64,000 nucleotides of DNA from Halisarca cf. caerulea. Lineage: Eukaryota; Porifera; Demospongiae; Chondrillida; Halisarcidae. The notes beneath the pieces are model-generated. The model did no database searches. It was not told where the DNA came from and worked only from the letters and a program-made list of their open reading frames with translations. Of the stretch, positions 23,501 to 37,200 are shown one piece after another. Position 1 is the first letter of the stretch, and the number at the start of each line of letters is the position of its first letter. The translations under genes were made by a program, and so were the position numbers. Location: the NCBI GenBank assembly GCA_963170055.1, contig CAUJGJ010000434.1:5001-69000 (forward strand). The letters are read 5' to 3'.

Positions 23501-25230
23501 CGTGGTGCTAGTTCCAAATATTGGTATTAGCCCCAGCATATCCAACACTACACAAATACGCCCACAGCACTTCAGTAAGGTCATGTGTGTTCACTGGGAA
23601 TGTGCGTGGTGCTAGTGCCAAATATTGGTATTAGCACCAGCATATCCAACACTACACAAATACGCCCACAGCACTTCAGAAACGTCATGTGTGTCCACTG
23701 GGAATGTGCGTGGTGCTAGTGCCAAATATTGGTATTAGCATCACCATATCCAACACTACAAAAATACGCCAACAGCACTTCAGAAACTTCATGTGTGTTC
23801 ACTGGGAATGTGCGTGGTGATAATGCCAAATATTGGTATTAGCACCAGCATATCCAACACTACACAAATACGCCCACAGGACTTCAGAAACTTCATGTGT
23901 GTCCACTGGGAATGTGCGTGGTGCTAGTGCCAAATATTGGTATTAGCACCAGCATATCCAACACTACACAAATACGCCCACAGCACTTCAGCAACTTCAT
24001 GTGTGTCCACTGGGAATGTGCGTGGTGCTAGTGCCAAATATTGGTATTAGCACCAGCATATCCAACACTACACAAATACGCCCACAGCACTTCAGAAACT
24101 TCATGTGTACCCACTGGGAATGTGCGTGGTGCTAGTGCAAAATATTGGTATTAGCACCAGCATATCCAACACTACACAAATACGCCCACAACACTTCAGA
24201 AACGTCATGTGTGTCCACTGGGAATGTGCGTGGTGCTAGTGCCAAATATTGGTATTAGCACCACCATAGCCAACTCTACACAAATACGCCCACAGCACTT
24301 CAGAAACTTCATGTGTGTTCACTGGGAATGTGCGTGGTGCTAGTGCCAAATATTGGTATTAGCACCAGCATATCCAACACTACACAAATACTTCCACAGC
24401 ACTTCAGAAACGTCATGTGTGTCCACTGGGAATGTGCGTGGTGCTAGTTCCAAATATTGGTATTAGCACCAGCATATCCAACACTACACAAATACGCCCA
24501 CAGCACTTCAGAAACTTCATGTGTGTTCACTGGGAATGTGCGTGGTGCTAGTGCCAAATATTGGTATTAGCACCAGCATATCCAACACTACACAAATACG
24601 CCCACAGCACTTCAGAAACGTCATGTGTGTCCACTGGGAATGTGCGTGGTGCTAGTTCCAAATATTGGTATTAGCACCAGCATATCCAACACTACACAAA
24701 TACGCCCACAGCACTTCAGTAAGGTCATGTGTGTTCACTGGGAATGTGCGTGGTGCTAGTGCCAAATATTGGTATTAGCACCAGCATATCCAACACTACA
24801 AAAATACGCCAACAGCACTTCAGAAACTTCATGTGTGTTCACTGGGAATGTGCGTGGTGATAATGCCAAATATTGGTATTAGCACCAGCATATCCAACAC
24901 TACACAAATACGCCCACAGCACTTCAGAAACTTCATGTGTGTCCACTGGGAATGTGCGTGGTGCTAGTGCCAAATATTGGTATTAGCACCAGCATATCCA
25001 ACACTACACAAATACGCCCACAGCACTTCAGAAACTTCATGTGTGTTCTCTGGGAATGTGAGTGGTGTTAGTGCCAAATATTGGTATTAGCACCAGCATA
25101 TCCAACACTACACAAATACCCCCACAGCACTTCAGCAACTTCATGTGTGCCCACTGGGAATGTGCGTGGTGCTAGTGCCAAATATTGGTATTAGCACCAG
25201 CATATCCAACACTACACAAATACGCCCACA
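8557..25230 (+). repeat. 104-bp satellite, sub-array 2
   Basis: About 160 monomers, head to tail. Diagnostic variants are CAGAAACGTCATG or CAGAAACTTCATG, GTGTTCACTGGG, GTGTACCCACTGGG, GTGCCCACTGGG, CACCATAGCC and GGTGATAATGCC. Landmarks at 8651 and 25291 differ by exactly 160 x 104, so there is no net indel over 16.6 kb. The GGTGATAATGCC variant recurs at 17059, 18827, 20491, 21531, 23819 and 24859, spacings of 17, 16, 10, 22 and 10 monomers. A local 832-bp (8-monomer) duplication is clear at about 22.1-23.8 kb, for example the AGCCCCAGCAT variant at 22697 and 23529. Short open frames inside it are repeat artefacts. Confidence 0.95.
8621..8671 (+). other. Hairpin core of the satellite monomer (representative copy)
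   Basis: In this consensus copy the 5' arm (8621-8643) and 3' arm (8651-8671) pair around the 7-base loop AAATATT. There are 13 contiguous pairs next to the loop (two are G-U), then a bulged G, six pairs (one G-U), a bulged A and two G-C pairs, giving 21 pairs in all. On the - strand the three G-U pairs become A-C mismatches, so + strand RNA folds better. Most monomers of the array carry this core with few changes. A function is not shown; dyads of this type occur in several centromeric satellites. Confidence 0.7.
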
Positions 25231-28200
25231 GCACTTCAGAAAGGGCATGTGTGTCCACTGGGAATGTGCGTGGTGCTAGTGCCAAATATTGGTATTAGCA
25301 CCAGCATATCCAACACTACACAAATACGCCCACAGCACTTCAGAAAGGTCATGTGTGTCCACTGGGAATGTGCGTGGTGCTAGTGCCAAATATTGGTATT
25401 AGCACCAGCATATCCAACACTACACAAATACGCCCACAGCACTTCAGAAAGGTCATGTGTGTCCACTGGGAATGTGCGTGGTTATAGTGCCAAATATTGG
25501 TATTAGCACCAGCATATCCAACACTACACAAATACGCCCACAGCACTTCAGAAACTTCATGTGTGTCCACTGGGAATGTGCGTGGTGCTAGTGCCAAATA
25601 TTGGTATTAGCACCAGCATATCCAACACTACACAAATACGCCCACAGCACTTCAGAAAGGTCATGTGTGTCCACTGGGAATGTGCGTGGTGCTAGTGCCA
25701 AATATTGGTATTAGCACCAGCATATCCAACACTACACAAATACGCCCACAGCACTTCAGAAAGGTCATGTGTGTCCACTAGTAATATGCGTGGTGCTAGT
25801 GCAAATATTGGTATTAGCACCAGCATATCCAACACTACACAAATACGCCCACAGCACTTCAGAAAGGTCATGTGTGTCCACTGGGAATGTGCGCAGTGCT
25901 AGTGCCAAATATTGGTATTAGCACCAGCATATCCAACACTACACAAATACGCCCACAGCACTTCAGAAACTTCATGTGTGTCCACTAGGAATGTCAGTCT
26001 TGCTAGTGCCAAATATTGGTATTAGCACCAGCATATCCAACACTACACAAATACGCCCACAGCACTTCAGAAAGGTCATGTGTGTCCACTGGGAATGTGC
26101 GTGGTGCTAGTGCCAAATATTGGTATTAGCACCAGCATATCCAACACTACACAAATACGCCCACAGCACTTCAGAAAGGTCATGTGTGTCCACTGGGAAT
26201 GTGCGTGGTGCTAGTGACAAATATTGGTATTAGCACCAGCATATCCAACACTACACAAATACGCCCACAGCACTTCAGAAAGGTCATGTGTGTCCACTGG
26301 GAATGTGCGTGGTGCTAGTGCCAAATATTGGTATTAGCACCAGCATATCCAACACTACACAAATACGCCCACAGCACTTCAGAAAGGGCATGTGTGTCCA
26401 CTGGGAATGTGCGTGGTGCTAGTGCCAAATATTGGTATTAGCACCAGCATATCCAACACTACACAAATACGCCCACAGCACTTCAGAAAGGTCATGTGTG
26501 TCCACTGGGAATGTGCGTGGTGCTAGTGCCAAATAATGGTATTAGCACCAGCATATCCAACACTACACAAATACGCCCACAGCACTTTAGAAAGGTCATG
26601 TGTGTCCACTGGGAATGTGCGTGGTTATAGTGCCAAATATTGGTATTAGCACCAGCATATCCAACACTACACAAATACGCCCACAGCACTTCAGAAACTT
26701 CATGTGTGTCCACTGGGAATGTGCGTGGTGCTAGTGCCAAATATTGGTATTAGCACCAGCATATCCAACACTACACAAATACGCCCACAGCACTTCAGAA
26801 AGGTCATGTGTGTCCACTGGGAATGTGCGTGGTGCTAGTGCCAAATATTGGTATTAGCACCAGCATATCCAACACTACACAAATACGCCCACAGCACTTC
26901 AGAAAGGTCATGTGTGTCCACTAGTAATATGCGTGGTGCTAGTGCAAATATTGGTATTAGCACCAGCATATCCAACACTACACAAATACGCCCACAGCAC
27001 TTCAGAAAGGTCATGTGTGTCCACTGGGAATGTGCGCAGTGCTAGTGCCAAATATTGGTATTAGCACCAGCATATCCAACACTACACAAATACGCCCACA
27101 GCACTTCAGAAACTTCATGTGTGTCCACTAGGAATGTCAGTCTTGCTAGTGCCAAATATTGGTATTAGCACCAGCATATCCAACACTACACAAATACGCC
27201 CACAGCACTTCAGAAAGGTCATGTGTGTCCACTGGGAATGTGCGTGGTGCTAGTGCCAAATATTGGTATTAGCACCAGCATATCCAACACTACACAAATA
27301 CGCCCACAGCACTTCAGAAAGGTCATGTGTGTCCACTGGGAATGTGCATGGTGCTAGTGCCAAATATTGGTATTAGCACCAGCATATCCAACACTACACA
27401 AATACGCCCACATTAGTTAAGAACTTCAAGTGTGTCCACTGGGAATGTGCGTGGTGCTAGTGCCAAATATTGGTATTAGCACCAGCATATCCAACACTAC
27501 ACAAATACGCCCACAGCACTTCAGAAAGGTCATGTGTGTCCACTGGGATTGTGCGTGGTGCTAGTGCCAAAAATTGGTATTAGCACCAGCATATCCAACA
27601 CTACACAAATACGCCCACAGCACTTCAGAAACTTCATGTGTGTCCACTGGGAATGTGCGTGGTGCTAGTGCCAAATATTGGTATTAGCACCAGCATATCC
27701 AACACTACACAAATACGCCCACAGCACTTCAGAAAGGTCATGTGTGTCCACTGGGAATGTGCGTGGTGCTAGTGCCAAATATTGGTATTAGCACCAGCAT
27801 ATCCAACACTACACAAATACGCCCACAGCACTTCAGAAAGGTCATGTGTGTCCACTGGGAATGTGCGCAGTGCTAGTGCCAAATATTGGTATTAGCACCA
27901 GTATATCCAACACTACACAAATACGCCCACAGCACTTCAGAAACTTCATGTGTGTCCACTAGGAATGTCAGTCTTGCTAGTGCCAAATATTGGTATTAGC
28001 ACCAGCATATCCAACACTACACAAATACGCCCACAGCACTTCAGAAAGGTCATGTGTGTCCACTGGGAATGTGCGTGGTGCTAGTGCCAAATATTGGTAT
28101 TAGCACCAGCATATCCAACACTACACAAATACGCCCACAGCACTTCAGAAAGGTCATGTGTGTCCACTGGGAATGTGCATGGTGCTAGTGCCAAATATTG

Positions 28201-31200
28201 GTATTAGCACCAGCATATCCAACACTACACAAATACGCCCACATTAGTTAAGAACTTCAAGTTTGTCCACTGGGAATGTGCGTGGTGCTAGTGCCAAATA
28301 TTGGTATTAGCACCAGCATATCCAACACTACACAAATACGCCCACAGCACTTCAGAAAGGTCATGTGTGTCCACTGGGAATGTGCGTGGTGCTAGTGCCA
28401 AATATTGGTATTAGCACCAGCATATCCAACACTACACAAATACGCCCACAGCACTTCAGAAAGGTCATGTGTGTCCACTGGGAATGTGCGTGGTGCTAGT
28501 GCCAAATATTGGTATTAGCACCAGCATATCCAACACTACACAAATACGCCCACAGCACTTCAGAAAGGTCATGTGTGTCCACTGGGAATGTGCGTGGTGC
28601 TAGTGCCAAATATTGGTATTAGCACCAGCATATCCAACACTACACAAATACGCCCACAGCACTTCAGAAAGGTCATGTGTGTCCACTAGGAATATGCGTG
28701 GTGCTAGTGCAAATATTGGTATTAGCACCAGCATATCCAACACTACACAAATACGCCCACAGCACTTCAGAAAGGTCATGTGTGTCCACTGGGAATGTGC
28801 GTGGTGCTAGTGCCAAATATTGGTATTAGCACCAGCATATCCAACACTACACAAATACGCCCACAGCACTTCAGAAAGGTCATGTGTGTCCACTGGGAAT
28901 GTGCGTGGTGCTAGTGCCAAATATTGGTATTAGCACCAGCATATCCAACACTACACAAATACGCCCACAGCACTTCAGAAAGGTCATGTGTGTCCACTGG
29001 GAATGTGCGTGGTGCTAGTGACAAATATTGGTATTAGCACCAGCATATCCAACACTACACAAATACGCCCACAGCACTTCAGAAAGGTCATGTGTGTCCA
29101 CTGGGAATGTGCGTGGTGCTAGTGCCAAATATTGGTATTAGCACCAGCATATCCAACACTACACAAATACGCCCACATTAGTTAAGAACTTCAAGTGTGT
29201 CCACTGGGAATGTGCGTGGTGCTAGTGCCAAATATTGGTATTAGCACCAGCATATCCAACACTACACAAATACGCCCACAGCACTTCAGAAAGGTCATGT
29301 GTGTCCACTGGGAATGTGCGTGGTGCTAGTGCCAAATATTGGTATTAGCACCAGCATATCCAACACTACACAAATACGCCCACAGCACTTCAGAAAGGTC
29401 ATGTGTGTCCACTGGGAATGTGCGTGGTGCTAGTGCCAAATATTGGTATTAGCACCAGCATATCCAACACTACACAAATACGCCCACAGCACTTCAGAAA
29501 GGGCATGTGTGTCCACTGGGAATGTGCGTGGTGCTAGTGCCAAATATTGGTATTAGCACCAGCATATCCAACACTACACAAATACGCCCACAGCACTTCA
29601 GAAAGGTCATGTGTGTCCACTGGGAATGTGCGTGGTGCTAGTGCCAAATATTGGTATTAGCACCAGCATATCCAACACTACACAAATACGCCCACAGCAC
29701 TTCAGAAAGGTCATGTGTGTCCACTGGGAATGTGCGTGGTTATAGTGCCAAATATTGGTATTTGCACCAGCATATCCAACACTACACAAATACGCCCACA
29801 GCACTTCAGAAAGGTCATGTGTGTCCACTGGGAATGTGCGTGGTGCTAGTGCCAAATATTGGTATTAGCACCAGCATATCCAACACTACACAAATACGCC
29901 CACAGCACTTCAGAAAGGTCATGTGTGTCCACTGGGAATGTGCGTGGTGCTAGTGCCAAATATTGGTATTAGCACCAGCATATCCAACACTACACAAATA
30001 CGCCCACAGCACTTCAGAAAGGTCATGTGTGTCCACTGGGAATGTGCGTGGTGCTAGTGCCAAATATTGGTATTAGCACCAGCATATCCAACACTACACA
30101 AATACGCCCACAGCACTTCAGAAAGGGCATGTGTGTCCACTGGGAATGTGCGTGGTGCTAGTGCCAAATATTGGTATTAGCACCAGCATATCCAACACTA
30201 CACAAATACGCCCACAGCACTTCAGAAAGGTCATGTGTGTCCACTGGGAATGTGCGTGGTGCTAGTGCCAAATATTGGTATTAGCACCAGCATATCCAAC
30301 ACTACACAAATACGCCCACAGCACTTCAGAAAGGTCATGTGTGTCCACTGGGAATGTGCGTGGTTATAGTGCCAAATATTGGTATTAGCACCAGCATATC
30401 CAACACTACACAAATACGCCCACAGCACTTCAGAAACTTCATGTGTGTCCACTGGGAATGTGCGTGGTGCTAGTGCCAAATATTGGTATTAGCACCAGCA
30501 TATCCAACACTACACAAATACGCCCACAGCACTTCAGAAACTTAATGTGTGTCCACTGGGAATGTGCGTGGTGCTAGTGCCAAATATTGGTATTAGCACC
30601 AGCATATCCAACACTACACAAATACGCCCACAGCACTTCAGAAAGGTCATGTGTGTCCACTGGGAATGATCGCAGTGCTAGTGCCAAATATTGGTATTAG
30701 CACCAGCATATCCAACACTACACAAATACGCCCACAGCACTTCAGAAACTTCATGTGTGTCCACTAGGAATGTGAGTGGTGCTAGTGCCAAATATTGGTA
30801 TTAGCACCAGCATATCCAACACTACACAAATACGCCCACAGCACTTCAGAAAGGTCATGTGTGTCCACTGGGAATGTGCGTGGTGCTAGTGCCAAATATT
30901 GGTATTAGCACCAGCATATCCAACACTACACAAATACGCCCACAGCACTTCAGAAAGGTCATGTGTGTCCACTGGGAATGTGCGTGGTGCTAGTGCCAAA
31001 TATTGGTATTAGCACCAGCATATCCAACACTACACAAATACGCCCACAGCACTTCAGAAAGGTCATGTGTGTCCACTGGGAATGTGCGTGGTGCTAGTGC
31101 CAAATATTGGTATTAGCACCAGCATATCCAACACTACACAAATACGCCCACATTAGTTAAGAACTTCAAGTGTGTCCACTGGGAATGTGCGTGGTGCTAG

Positions 31201-34200
31201 TGCCAAATATTGGTATTAGCACCAGCATATCCAACACTACACAAATACGCCCACAGCACTTCAGAAACTTCATGTGTGTCCACTGGGAATGTGCGTGGTG
31301 CTAGTGCCAAATATTGGTATTAGCACCAGCATATCCAACACTACACAAATACGCCCACAGCACTTCAGAAACTTCATGTGTGTCCACTAGGAATGTGAGT
31401 GGTGCTAGTGCCAAATATTGGTATTAGCACCAGCATATCCAACACTACACAAATACGCCCACAGCACTTCAGAAAGGTCATGTGTGTCCACTGGGAATGT
31501 GCGTGGTGCTAGTGCCAAATATTGGTATTAGCACCAGCATATCCAACACTACACAAATACGCCCACAGCACTTCAGAAAGGTCATGTGTGTCCACTGGGA
31601 ATGTGCGTGGTGCTAGTGCCAAATATTGGTATTAGCACCAGCATATCCAACACTACACAAATACGCCCACAGCACTTCAGAAAGGTCATGTGTGTCCACT
31701 GGGAATGTGCGTGGTGCTAGTGCCAAATATTGGTATTAGCACCAGCATATCCAACACTACACAAATACGCCCACAGCACTTCAGAAAGGGCATGTGTGTC
31801 CACTGGGAATGTGCGTGGTGCTAGTGCCAAATATTGGTATTAGCACCAGCATATCCAACACTACACAAATACGCCCACAGCACTTCAGAAAGGTCATGTG
31901 TGTCCACTGGGAATGTGCGTGGTGCTAGTGCCAAATATTGGTATTAGCACCAGCATATCCAACACTACACAAATACGCCCACAGCACTTCAGAAAGGTCA
32001 TGTGTGTCCACTGGGAATGTGCGTGGTTATAGTGCCAAATATTGGTATTAGCACCAGCATATCCAACACTACACAAATACGCCCACAGCACTTCAGAAAC
32101 TTCATGTGTGTCCACTGGGAATGTGCGTGGTGCTAGTGCCAAATATTGGTATTAGCACCAGCATATCCAACACTACACAAATACGCCCACAGCACTTCAG
32201 AAACTTAATGTGTGTCCACTGGGAATGTGCGTGGTGCTAGTGCCAAATATTGGTATTAGCACCAGCATATCCAACACTACACAAATACGCCCACAGCACT
32301 TCAGAAAGGTCATGTGTGTCCACTGGGAATGATCGCAGTGCTAGTGCCAAATATTGGTATTAGCACCAGCATATCCAACACTACACAAATACGCCCACAG
32401 CACTTCAGAAACTTCATGTGTGTCCACTAGGAATGTGAGTGGTGCTAGTGCCAAATATTGGTATTAGCACCAGCATATCCAACACTACACAAATACGCCC
32501 ACAGCACTTCAGAAAGGTCATGTGTGTCCACTGGGAATGTGCGTGGTGCTAGTGCCAAATATTGGTATTAGCACCAGCATATCCAACACTACACAAATAC
32601 GCCCACAGCACTTCAGAAAGGTCATGTGTGTCCACTGGGAATGTGCGTGGTGCTAGTGCCAAATATTGGTATTAGCACCAGCATATCCAACACTACACAA
32701 ATACGCCCACAGCACTTCAGAAAGGTCATGTGTGTCCACTGGGAATGTGCGTGGTGCTAGTGCCAAATATTGGTATTAGCACCAGCATATCCAACACTAC
32801 ACAAATACGCCCACATTAGTTAAGAACTTCAAGTGTGTCCACTGGGAATGTGCGTGGTGCTAGTGCCAAATATTGGTATTAGCACCAGCATATCCAACAC
32901 TACACAAATACGCCCACAGCACTTCAGAAACTTCATGTGTGTCCACTGGGAATGTGCGTGGTGCTAGTGCCAAATATTGGTATTAGCACCAGCATATCCA
33001 ACACTACACAAATACGCCCACAGCACTTCAGAAACTTAATGTGTGTCCACTGGGAATGTGCGTGGTGCTAGTGCCAAATATTGGTATTAGCACCAGCATA
33101 TCCAACACTACACAAATACGCCCACAGCACTTCAGAAAGGTCATGTGTGTCCACTGGGAATGATCGCAGTGCTAGTGCCAAATATTGGTATTAGCACCAG
33201 CATATCCAACACTACACAAATACGCCCACAGCACTTCAGAAACTTCATGTGTGTCCACTAGGAATGTGAGTGGTGCTAGTGCCAAATATTGGTATTAGCA
33301 CCAGCATATCCAACACTACACAAATACGCCCACAGCACTTCAGAAAGGTCATGTGTGTCCACTGGGAATGTGCGTGGTGCTAGTGCCAAATATTGGTATT
33401 AGCACCAGCATATCCAACACTACACAAATACGCCCACAGCACTTCAGAAAGGTCATGTGTGTCCACTGGGAATGTGCGTGGTGCTAGTGCCAAATATTGG
33501 TATTAGCACCAGCATATCCAACACTACACAAATACGCCCACAGCACTTCAGAAAGGTCATGTGTGTCCACTGGGAATGTGCGTGGTGCTAGTGCCAAATA
33601 TTGGTATTAGCACCAGCATATCCAACACTACACAAATACGCCCACAGCCTTTCAGAAAGGTCATGTGTGTCCACTGGGAATGTGCGTGGTGCTAGTGCCA
33701 AATATTGGTATTAGCACCAGCATATCAAACACTACACAAATACGCCCACAGCACTTCAGAAAGGTCATGTGTGTCCACTGGGAATGTGCGTGGTGCTAGT
33801 GCCAAATATTGGTATTAGCACCAGCATATCCAACACTACACAAATACGCCCACATTAGTTAAGAACTTCAAGTGTGTCCACTGGGAATGTGCGTGGTGCT
33901 AGTGCCAAATATTGGTATTAGCACCAGCATATCCAACACTACACAAATACGCCCACAGCACTTCAGAAAGGTCATGTGTGTCCACTGGGAATGTGCGTGG
34001 TGCTAGTGCCAAATATTGGTATTAGCACCAGCATATCCAACACTACACAAATACGCCCACAGCACTTCAGAAAGGTCATGTGTGTCCACTGGGAATGTGC
34101 GTGGTGCTAGTGCCAAATATTGGTATTAGCACCAGCATATCCAACACTACACAAATACGCCCACAGCACTTCAGAAAGGTCATGTGTGTCCACTGGGAAT

Positions 34201-37200
34201 GTGCGTGGTGCTAGTGCCAAATATTGGTATTAGCACCAGCATATCCAACACTACACAAATACGCCCACATTAGTTAAGAACTTCAAGTGTGTCCACTGGG
34301 AATGTGCGTGGTGCTAGTGTCAAATATTGGTATTAGCACCAGCATATCCAACACTACACAAATACGCCCACAGCACTTCAGAAAGGTCATGTGTGTCCAC
34401 TGGGAATGTGCGTGGTGCTAGTGCCAAATATTGGTATTAGCACCAGCATATCCAACACTACACAAATACGCCCACAGCACTTCAGAAAGGTCATGTGTGT
34501 CCACTGGGAATGTGCGCGGTGCTAATGCCAAATATTGGTATTAGCACCAGCATATCCAACACTACACAAATACGCCCACAGCACTTCAGAAACTTCATGT
34601 GTGTCCACTGGGAATGTGCGTGGTGCTAGTGCCAAATATTGGTATTAGCACCAGCATATCCAACACTACACAAATACGCCCACAGCACTTCAGAAAGGTC
34701 ATGTGTGTCCACTGGGAATGTGCGTGGTGCTAGTGCCAAATATTGGTATTAGCACCAGCATATCCAACACTACACAAATACGCCCACAGCACTTCAGAAA
34801 CTTCATGTGTGTCCACTGGGAATGTGCGTGGTGCTAGTGCCAAATATTGGTATTAGCACCAGCATATCCAACACTACACAAATACGCCCACAGCACTTCA
34901 GAAACTTCATGTGTGTCCACTGGGAATGTGCGTGGTGCTATTGCCAAATATTGGTATTAGCACCAGCATATCCAACACTACACAAATACGCCCACAGCAC
35001 TTCAGAAAGGTCATGTGTGTCCACTGGGAATGATCGCAGTGCTAGTGCCAAATATTGGTATTAGCACCAGCATATCCAACACTACACAAATACGCCCACA
35101 GCACTTCAGAAACTTCATGTGTGTCCACTAGGAATGTGAGTGGTGCTAGTGCCAAATATTGGTATTAGCACCAGCATATCCAACACTACACAAATACGCC
35201 CACAGCACTTCAGAAAGGTCATGTGTGTCCACTGGGAATGTGCGTGGTGCTAGTGCCAAATATTGGTATTAGCACCAGCATATCCAACACTACACAAATA
35301 CGCCCACAGCACTTCAGAAAGGTCATGTGTGTCCACTGGGAATGTGCGTGGTGCTAGTGCCAAATATTGGTATTAGCACCAGCATATCCAACACTACACA
35401 AATACGCCCACAGCACTTCAGAAAGGTCATGTGTGTCCACTGGGAATGTGCGTGGTGCTAGTGCCAAATATTGGTATTAGCACCAGCATATTCAACACTA
35501 CACAAATACGCCTACAGCACTTCAGAACGGTCATGTGTGTCCACTGGGAATGTGCGTGGTGCTAGTGCCAAATATTGGTATTAGCACCAGCATATCCAAC
35601 ACTACACAAATACGCCCACAGCACTTCAGAAAGGTCATGTGTGTCCACTGGGAATGATCGCAGTGCTAGTGCCAAATATTGGTATTAGCACCAGCATATC
35701 CAACACTACACAAATACGCCCACAGCACTTCAGAAACTTCATGTGTGTCCACTAGGAATGTGAGTGGTGCTAGTGCAAAATATTGGTATTAGCACCAGCA
35801 TATCCAACACTACACAAATACGCCCACAGCACTTCAGAAAGGTCATGTGTGTCCACTGGGAATGTGCGTGGTGCTAGTTTCAAATATTGGTATTAGCACC
35901 AGCATATCCAACACTACACAAATACGCCCACAGCACTTCAGAAAGGTCATGTGTGTCCACTGGGAATGTGCGTGGTGCTAGTGCCAAATATTGGTATTAG
36001 CACCAGCATATCCAACACTACACAAATACGCCCACAGCACTTCAGAAAGGTCATGTGTGTCCACTGGGAATGTGCGTGGTGCTAGTGCCAAATATTGGTA
36101 TTAGCACCAGCATATCCAACACTACACAAATACGCCCACAGCATTTCAGAAAGGTCATGTGTGTCCACTGGGAATGAGCGTGGTGCTAGTGCCAAATATT
36201 GGTATTAGCACCAGCATATCCAACACTACACAAATACGCCCACAGCACTTCAGAAAGGTCATGTGTGTCCACTGGGAATGTGCGTGGTGCTAGTGCCAAA
36301 TATTGGTATTAGCACCAGCATATCCAACACTACACAAATACGCCCACAGCACTTCAGAAACTTCATGTGTGTCCACTGGGAATGTGCGTGGTGCTAGTGC
36401 CAAATATTGGTATTAGCACCAGCATATCCAACACTACACAAATACGCCCACAGCACTTCAGAAAGTTCATGTGTGTCCACTGGGAATGTGCGTGGTGCTA
36501 TTGCCAAATATTGGTATTGGCACCAGCATATCCAACACTACACAAATACGCCCACAGCACTTCAGAAAGGTCATGTGTGTCCACTGGGAATGATCGCAGT
36601 GCTAGTGCCAAATATTGGTATTAGCACCAGCATATCCAACACTACACAAATACGCCCACAGCACTTCAGAAACTTCATGTGTGTCCACTAGGAATGTGAG
36701 TGGTGCTAGTGCCAAATATTGGTATTACCACCAGCATATCCAACACTACAGAAATACGCCCACAGCACTTCAGAAAGGTCATGTGTGTCCACTGGGAATG
36801 TGCGTGGTGCTAGTGCCAAATATTGGTATTAGCACCAGCATATCCAACACTACACAAATACGCCCACAGCACTTCAGAAAGGTCATGTGTGTCCACTGGG
36901 AATGTGCGTGGTGCTAGTGCCAAATATTGGTATTAGCACCAGCATATCCAACACTACACAAATACGCCCACAGCACTTCAGAAAGGTCATGTGTGTCCAC
37001 TGGGAATGTGCGTGGTGCTAGTGCCAAATATTGGTATTAGCACCAGCATATCCAACACTACACAAATACGCCCACAGCACTTCAGAAAGGTCATGTGTGT
37101 CCACTGGGAATGTGCGTGGTGCTAGTGCCAAATATTGGTATTAGCACCAGCATATCCAACACTACACAAATACGCCTACAGCACTTCAGAACGGTCATGT

